Positions 58,084 through 64,000 of a stretch of DNA of 64,000 bases are shown here, piece after piece (within the stretch, counting starts at the first letter, position 1; every line of letters begins with the position of its first letter). The stretch spans positions 2,228,040-2,292,039 of the forward strand of contig RPFO01000017.1 in NCBI GenBank assembly GCA_009746045.1, given 5' to 3'. The stretch is from Mesostigma viride (Eukaryota > Streptophyta > Mesostigmatophyceae > Mesostigmatales > Mesostigmataceae). The position numbers and the translations under genes are program-made. The notes beneath the pieces are model-generated. The model searched no databases. It was not told the origin of the DNA and was given only the letters and a program-made list of their open reading frames with translations.

Positions 58084-58111
58084 CTCCGTGACTCCCCAAC
58101 GGGAGCACGAG
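58084..58111 (+). other. 3'-terminal LINE stem-loop, second type
   Basis: CTCcGTG-a-CTCCC / CAAC / GGGAGCACGAG, directly before the TTAATTAATT tail. Confidence 0.5.
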
Positions 58112-58135
58112 TTTAATTAATTAATTAATTTATTA

Positions 58136-61100
58136 ATTAATTCCCAGTCGGGCTTGCCTGGTGACCTGGATGGATGGATGGGTGCAACAGTCCTACTGGT
58201 CTAATCTATCTACAACAGCTATCTACAACATATATCTACTACAAAGTCTATCAACATCAACTCTACCCTAGGGGATCGGTGCCTCAGCGGGTTTGCACAC
58301 GCGGGCGCTTCCCCACGGGGGGGGGCTCGTTGTCCTCTATATATTAAAAATATAATTACTTACAGCAGAGTGAAATCACTCAAACCAAAGCAAACGCCCA
58401 GCTATAAACCTATATACAGAGCCATGTCAAAGCTCTATACGACGATAAGACCAATGGAAACGCCTAACGGGAGGAACCTAATAGCCCTGCTGCACCGCGA
58501 AATCAGCCCGCGTACGGCGGAGCATGATGTCAGCCATGGCCCGAGTCAGCGCCACCGACAAGCGCTGACGCCAATATGACGTCCAGGTCCGCGCCGACCA
58601 TGGGGCCCGCTGGCCCTCCAGGTCCAGCCGGTCCTCCCGGAGCCGGCAACACTCCTTGAAGAAGGCGGAGGTCAGGGGCCCCATGGCCCCAAACTCCTCC
58701 AGGACAAAGGGCACCACACGATGGTGCCCGACGTCGCCGTAGGCCAGGAGCTTGGCCCGCTCCGCCCGGTCCGCCGTGTAACCTGCCGTGAGGGAGGCCC
58801 CAGCCACGTGGCTAAGAGCCAAGGGCCGCGCCACCGAAACGTCAATAAGCAGATGCCGGCCACCCCCCTCAAAGTCCAGCACCACGATGTCAGGCCGGTG
58901 GTTGGGGGAATAGAAGGCAGCGCCATCCGCATCCTCGGACCGGATGTTCGCGTGGGGGAAAACCGACCGAATCATGGCGAGCACCACCGTCAGGAGGACA
59001 GTGTGCAAATACAAATACCAATTCTGATTCTGTTGGCCCCCCATGCAGGCAAGGTAGTGAGTCCCCGTGGGATCCAGCGGCTGCCCACAGCTACCACAAG
59101 GCCGCCCGGCCGGAACAAGAGGCTGCGGGGCAAATAGCTGGTGCCGGAGCGCCACCGAGTAGTGGCTGGGAGCCAAGGCGAATGGGGGGGCCATGGGAAG
59201 AGCACGAAGGTACGCCGAGCCCACACTCCGCAAGGAAAGCGAGAACAGCCACGCACGTCCCTGGGCGTTGAGGTCCGCGAAAAGAGCAATCCAATCAGCC
59301 GTGTGCAGAATACCCGCGTAGGTTTTCTGGTGTTTATCGATGACGCGAGCAGGGAATGCGGCGGGAGATTGAACGGAGGCGACCGAGGGAGTGCCGCGAG
59401 GGAGGTGGCGCTGTACCGCCTGAGCGGCACGGACGGGAGAACAGGCCTGCTGGATCTCAGCATAGGCCTCCTGGATGGCGGTGACGAAGGGCAAAGGGCT
59501 GCTGGGGTCCAGGAGGTCAGGCGCTGCCGTTGCCAAAAGGGGCAGGAGCCGGCAGCTTTCCGCCCACGACTGAGCGACGGAGCCCAAAAATGCTGCTGGG
59601 GCCAGCCGGGCGGCACGAGTCAGACCACAGCCACCCATCCGTGCAGGCAGGGAGGCAATGCGAATAGCATGTGGCGGGAGGTCGGGGCCCGGGACCAGCT
59701 GCGCCAAGGCCGACTGGATGCGTTCGTCGTGGCCCTCGGCGGCCAGCCGGACCTGAGCCGGAAGAGCGCCCCGGAGCCAGTGAACGACGCGAGGGTGAGC
59801 GCAAAACCACAGAAGCAGACCCTTGGTCTGCGAATCATGAAGGCGCGCAATCAAGGGCAGTACCTCAGTGCGTGCCTCGAGGGCGGCCCGCAGAGCATCG
59901 ATGACAAACGCGGGGTCGCCAACCGGAACGCCGAGGACATCCAACCCATGGAGGCGCTCGTCCCGGCCCAAGAGCTGGGGCGGAAAGCCGGAGCAATCAC
60001 CTTGGGGCGAGTACACCGCGCACTTGGCCAGGGTCAACTGGAGGTTGATGTCGGCCACCGCGGTCTGCAGTGCCAGCAGAGCCGCGGTGGTGTCCGGCAC
60101 AGGGCCCAGAAGGTAGATATCATCCAAGTAGGCCTGAATAGCGACCGCCGGGTGGGCAGCATGGACCGCTTGGAGGCAACCCTGGAGGGGGGCGGCAAAG
60201 TACAGGGGTCCCAGGGGGTCCCCTTGCTGGGTGCCCGACCGCGACAGCAGGCCGCCGCGAGTGCCGTCCTCCATGATGTGAACCAGTTGGCCGGGCTGGC
60301 CGTAGCACACGGCTGTCCAAGCGTACAAGTCCTCGAAGGACTCCATGACGGCCGCAAACATGCTGGCGCGGGACAGACTGTTGAACGCGTTGTGGCAGTC
60401 GACCTTGACGACAGCGTGGGTGGGGTGGGCCTCGAGGTAGGCCTGCACCGAATGGATGAGGATATCCGCCCCGCCTGGAGTCGTCACCCCCAGCTGGGCC
60501 GCCACCGAGGTCTCACCCGCTGCGAGGGGCGGGCAGAAAAAGGCACGGAGCTCGGGCGCCTTTTGGCGGCAGATCACTTTGCCCACGAGCTTGCGGAGCA
60601 CCTCACCGCAGGCGATCGGGCGCACCTTGCCCTCGGGGGGGGCAAGACACCCTTGAGCAGAGCGAGGAGGCGAGCGCCCGCTAACCACTCGCGCGCAGCG
60701 CGGGAGGAACGCGACCAGCCGCCAGGTCAATGAGGGTGTCAAAGAGAATGTCCTCGCCCCCATGCCCCACCAGGACCTCCAAGTGCTCGTAGCGCCAGCC
60801 CGACGGCCCGGTAGAGGAAGCCCGCGGGACCGCACGCATCACCTCCAGGAAGCAGTCGCGGTCCAGCCGGAGGGGGGCCGGCAGGGGGTCCGGCACGGGC
60901 AGCTGGAATCCGGGCTCCGCAGGGTGAAGAGCCTCCAAGGCCGCCAGGGTAGCCGCATTGGCGGGGGCCAGCTTGGCCATTTCCAAGCGGGTCATGGCCC
61001 GGCTGAGCTGCCCCTCGCGGACGAGGCGGATGACGTCGGCGGCCACCCGCTCGAAGTTGACCTCCCCCGACAGCCGGGCCGTGCGCGGGGGCGGCACGCC

Positions 61101-61465
61101 AAACAGCCCCTCCCAGTCCCCCTGCAGAAAGCGTCGGCAACGGGCAATAACCGCACCCTGGAGGCCGCGCACACCACGCCCGAGAGGGGTGAGGAGCAGG
61201 CGGGGGGTCACCATGTGCAGTTTAAAGCCCAGCGGGTCGTCCGGAGCGGCGTGCATGCGCCGGAGAGAAACGATTGCACATTGCGCGAAAAGGCTACGCG
61301 CGCGGTGGGGGAGGTCGGTCAGGGTAGACGTCGGGTTGATGGCGCATGCATCCCAGGGAACCGTGTCAAGCCAACGCCAACTGGCCGAGTAGTCGGGCGG
61401 CGGGGGCTGGGAGCCGGTGGGAGCCGAGGCGGGAGGGGGGAGGGGGGGAGGGGGGGAGGGGGCCG
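58136..61465 (-). mobile_element. YLDD-type LINE with RLE-like C-terminus, minus strand
   Basis: About 3.3 kb: a pyrimidine-rich 5' region near 61,440, ORF2 (61,257-58,478), a 340-bp 3' UTR (ending AGATTAGACCAGTAGGACTG, CCATCCATCCATCC) and an AATTAATT tail. It forms the left arm of an inverted duplication with 61,533-63,640. No APE domain and no separate ORF1 are found in this copy. Confidence 0.75.
58478..61257 (-). CDS. LINE ORF2: reverse transcriptase with CCHC and PD..D nuclease-like domain
   Basis: The frame is open from about 60,650 to the stop at 58,478 (roughly 720 codons). The N-terminal part (61,257-60,681; HMVTPRLLL, SSTGPSGWRYEHLEVL) is in another frame, with breaks near 60,690 and in a C-run near 60,645. 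RT motifs: GKVRPIACGEVLRKLVGK, VVKVDCHNAFN (motif A), GTQQGDPLGPLYF (motif B) and AYLDDI (motif C, 60,130-60,116). Downstream: a CCHC finger CGSCGQPLDPTGTHYLAC (about 59,098-59,045), then NHRPDIVVLDF and LLIDVSV, which fit the restriction-like nuclease of R2-type LINEs. The catalytic residues are all present, so the core could be active if the frame breaks are sequencing errors. Confidence 0.75.
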
Positions 61466-63640
61466 GGCATATATATAGAGGGATCAGCACGCGCGCGCCT
61501 GTGTTGCTCAACGGCCCCTCAACCGGCCAGCCGTCCCGGCCCCCCCCCCCCCTCCCGATTCGGCTCCCACCGGCTCCCAGCCCCCGCCGCCCGATCCTAC
61601 TCGGCCAGTTGGCGTTGGCTTGACACGGTTCCCTGGCCGGGATGCATGCGCCATCAACCCGACGTCTACCCTGACCGACCTCCCCCACCGCGCGCGTAGC
61701 CTTTTCGCGCAATGTGCAATCGTTTCTCTCCGGCGCATGCACGCCGCTCCGGACGACCCGCTGGGCTTTAAACTGCATGCACATGGTGACCCCCCGCCTG
61801 CTCCTCACCCCTCTCGGGCGTGGTGTGCGCGGCCTCCAGGGTGCGGTTATTGCCACTCGCCGACGCTTTCTGCAGGGGGACTGGGAGGGGCTGTTTGGCG
61901 TGCCGCCCCCGCGCACGGCCCGGCTGTCGGGGGAGGTCAACTTCGAGCGGGTGGCCGCCGACGTCATCCGCCTCGTCCGCGAGGGGCAGCTCAGCCGGGC
62001 CATGACCCGCTTGGAAATGGCCAAGCTGGCCCCCGCCAATGCGGCTACCCTGGCGGCCTTGGAGGCTCTTCACCCTGCGGAGCCCGGATTCCAGCTGCCC
62101 GTGCCGGACCCCCTGCCGGCCCCCCTCCGGCTGGACCGCGACTGCTTCCTGGAGGTGATGCGTGCGGTCCCGCGGGCTTCCTCTACCGGGCCGTCGGGCT
62201 GGCGCTACGAGCACTTGGAGGTCCTGGTGGGGCATGGGGGCGAGGACATTCTCTTTGACACCCTCCTTGACCTGGCGGCTGGTCGCGTTCCTCCCGCTAG
62301 CTGCGCGCGAGTGGTTAGCGGGCGCTCGCCTCCTCGCTCTGCTCAAGGGTGTCTTGCCCCCCCCCGAGGGCAAGGTACGTGCGCCCGATCGCCTGCGGTG
62401 AGGTGCTCCGCAAGCTCGTGGGCAAAGTGATCTGCCGCCAAAAGGCGCCCGAGCTCCGTGCCTTTTTCTGCCCGCCCCTCGCAGCGGGTGAGACCTCGGT
62501 GGCGGCCCAGCTGGGGGTGACGCCGGACTCCAGGCGGGGCGGATATCCTCATCCATTCGGTGCAGGCCTACCTCGAGGCCCATGCACCCCACCCACGCTG
62601 TCGTCAAGGTCGACTGCCACAACGCGTTCAACAGTCTGTCCCGCGCCAGCATGTTTGCGGCCGTCATGGAGTCCTTCGAGGACTTGTACGCTTGGACAGC
62701 CGTGTGCTACGGCCAGCCCGGCCAACTGGTTCACATCATGGAGGAGGGCACTCGCGGCGGCCTGCTGTCGCGGTCGGGCACCCAGCAAGGGGACCCCCTG
62801 GGACCCCTGTACTTTGCCGCCCCCCTCCAGGGTTGCCTCCAAGCGGTCCATGCTGCCCACCCGGCGGTCGCTATTCCGGCCTACTTGGATGATATCTAGC
62901 TTCTGGGCCCTGTGCCGGACACCACCGCGGCTCTGCTGGCACTGCAGACCGCGGTGGCCGACATCAACCTCCAGTTGACCCTGGCCAAGTGCGCGGTGTA
63001 CTCGCCCCAAGGTGATTGCTCCGGCTTTCCGCCCCAGCTCTTGGGCCGGGACGAGCGCCTCCATGGGTTGGATGTCCTCCGGGCGTTCCGGTTGGCGACC
63101 CCGCGTTTGTCATCGATGCTCTGCGGGCCGCCCTCGAGGCACGCACTGAGGTACTGCCCTTGATTGCGCGCCTTCATGATTCGCAGACCAAGGGTCTGCT
63201 TCTGTGGTTTTGCGCTCACCCTCGCGTCGTTCACTGGCTCCGGGGCGCTCTTCGGGCTCAGGTCCGGCTGGCCGCCGAGGGCCACGACGAACGCATCCAG
63301 TCGGCCTTGGCGCAGCTGGTCCCGGGCCCCGACCTCCCGCCACATGCTATTCGCATTGCCTCCCTGCCTGCACGGATGGGTGGCTGTGGTCTGACTCGTG
63401 CCGCCCGGCTGGCCCCAGCAGCATTTTTGGGCTCCGTCGCTCAGTCGTGGGCGGAAAGCTGCCGGCTCCTGCCCCTTTTGGCAACGGCAGCGCCTGACCT
63501 CCTGGACCCCAGCAGCCCTCTGCCCTTCGTCACCGCCATCCAGGAGGCCTATGCTGAGATCCAGCAGGCCTGTTCTCCCGTCCGTGCCGCTCAGGCGGTA
63601 CAGCGCCACCTCCCTCGCGGCACTCCCTCGGTCGCCGGGT
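59385..63640. repeat. Large inverted repeat, arms about 2.1 kb, short spacer
   Basis: 59,385-61,465 (minus) and 61,533-63,640 (plus) are near-identical copies of the same LINE segment in opposite orientation, separated by about 65 bp (ATATATATAGAGGG and flanks). Differences are scattered substitutions and small indels in C/G runs. The right arm stops at the equivalent of 59,385 and lacks the ORF2 C-terminus and 3' UTR. Confidence 0.88.
61533..63640 (+). pseudogene. LINE ORF2, inverted 3'-truncated copy with stop after YLDD
   Basis: Plus-strand copy of the ORF2 N-terminal and RT parts: MVTPRLLLTPLGRG at about 61,783, SSTGPSGWRYEHLEVL, HAVVKVDCHNAFN (about 62,600), GTQQGDPLGPLYF (about 62,790), and AYLDDI ending at 62,896, followed at once by TAG (62,897-62,899) where the minus copy has TAC. 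Frameshifts occur near 62,290, 62,370, 62,530 and 63,080. Homology ends at 63,640, before the CCHC and nuclease-like domains. Non-functional. Confidence 0.8.
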
Positions 63641-64000
63641 TGGTCAGTACGCCGTACGGAGCCGCAAAAATACGGGAAAACGTACACTGAAGGCCTCCGC
63701 CGTATATACGCGTACTTTACTTCAGAATACGCGGTTTGGACCAAGGTTTGGACTTAGAATTTTTCGGGGGTACCAGCGGGCAGCGGGCACTGGCGCGGTG
63801 CCCAGGTTCTGGGCGCGGCGCGTTCACTGCACATTTGAGATTTTTACTACTAGAAGTAGATGCGTACAGTTCTTTCCATAAAGCGCAAGCCTTGCAAAAT
63901 CTTTGGCCGGTAGGAGACAGCTAGGACTAGGTACATACATAACGCATAATGCCAGCAAATGCCAGCTGTGCTACTGACGGTGTAATGCAATATAGCGACG
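63641..64000. other. Window end, nothing recognised
   Basis: 360 bases after the truncated LINE arm; no ORF or repeat that I can assign. Confidence 0.6.

Larger units (their letters stand above)
57390..58135 (+). mobile_element. 5'-truncated ORF1-type retroelement, plus strand
   Basis: Starts inside ORF1 (about 57,410), contains the C-terminal domain to the stop at 57,711-57,713, then a 420-bp 3' UTR with a stem-loop (58,084-58,111) and a TTAATTAATTAATT tail. It lies head to head with the 55,857-57,330 copy and tail to tail with the RT element that ends at 58,136. Confidence 0.7.

Noticed and set aside
60681-62039. 452-codon minus ORF spanning the centre of the inverted repeat
   Set aside because: Runs antisense through the plus arm and spacer before entering the true ORF2 frame; only the part below about 61,257 is LINE protein.

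Overview
The window is nuclear DNA of a eukaryote, most likely a unicellular alga of the green lineage. Evidence: a kinesin gene; a rhodanese/TrhO-family gene with a plastid-type N-terminal extension and GT-AG introns; a short CCCTAAA-type (plant-like) telomeric motif; and LINEs with APE-type and RLE-type nucleases, a mix known from green algae. The species assignment is inference. Only two ordinary cellular genes are convincing. The rest is satellite DNA, retroelements and one transposase-like gene.

Left part (1-13.5 kb): a 29-bp satellite (about 280 copies) is split by an ORF1-only LINE copy (6,981-8,962). It passes into a 30-bp variant (10,164-10,433) and then into about 332-bp composite repeats (10,437-11,500). 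A unique stretch with GGCGCC hairpins follows. A 61-63-bp tandem repeat (12,885-13,500) carries the palindrome CCAACGGCCGTTGG in every unit.

Middle (13.5-38.9 kb): a spliced transposase-like gene (13,567-16,831) has four exons, phase-0 introns and two G-run frameshifts. It is followed by a GT-rich degenerate block (17.07-18.87 kb) and a very large 40-bp satellite (18,981-35,150) interrupted by a young non-autonomous LTR element with apparently identical 641-bp LTRs. The 40-bp consensus lacks stop codons in all six frames, so its enormous ORFs are not evidence of genes. From 35.3 to 38.9 kb I see no gene, only short duplications, a tRNA-Ser-like remnant and more copies of the CCAACGGCCGTTGG motif.

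Right part (38.9-64 kb): two nests of degenerate LINEs (38.9-46.2 kb and 55.86-63.64 kb) flank the two cellular genes. These are a three-exon TrhO-like gene (minus, 51,538 to 46,602) and a single-exon N-terminal-motor kinesin (plus, 52,698-55,475), divergently arranged about 1.16 kb apart. The LINE copies include ORF1 proteins (coiled coil, RRM-like and C-terminal domains), an APE fragment, two kinds of reverse transcriptase (YLDD with a C-terminal CCHC/PD..D nuclease-like domain, and ADD), and 3' ends that finish in a stem-loop followed by an A/T-rich tandem tail. An inverted duplication of the YLDD element (arms about 2.1 kb) fills 59.4-63.6 kb.

The most interesting signals are: (1) a dispersed 34-bp dyad, TTTC-N6-CCAACGGCCGTTGG-N6-GAAA, found in introns, intergenic DNA and a tandem repeat; and (2) a 3' terminal hairpin shared, with compensatory changes, by several LINE families.
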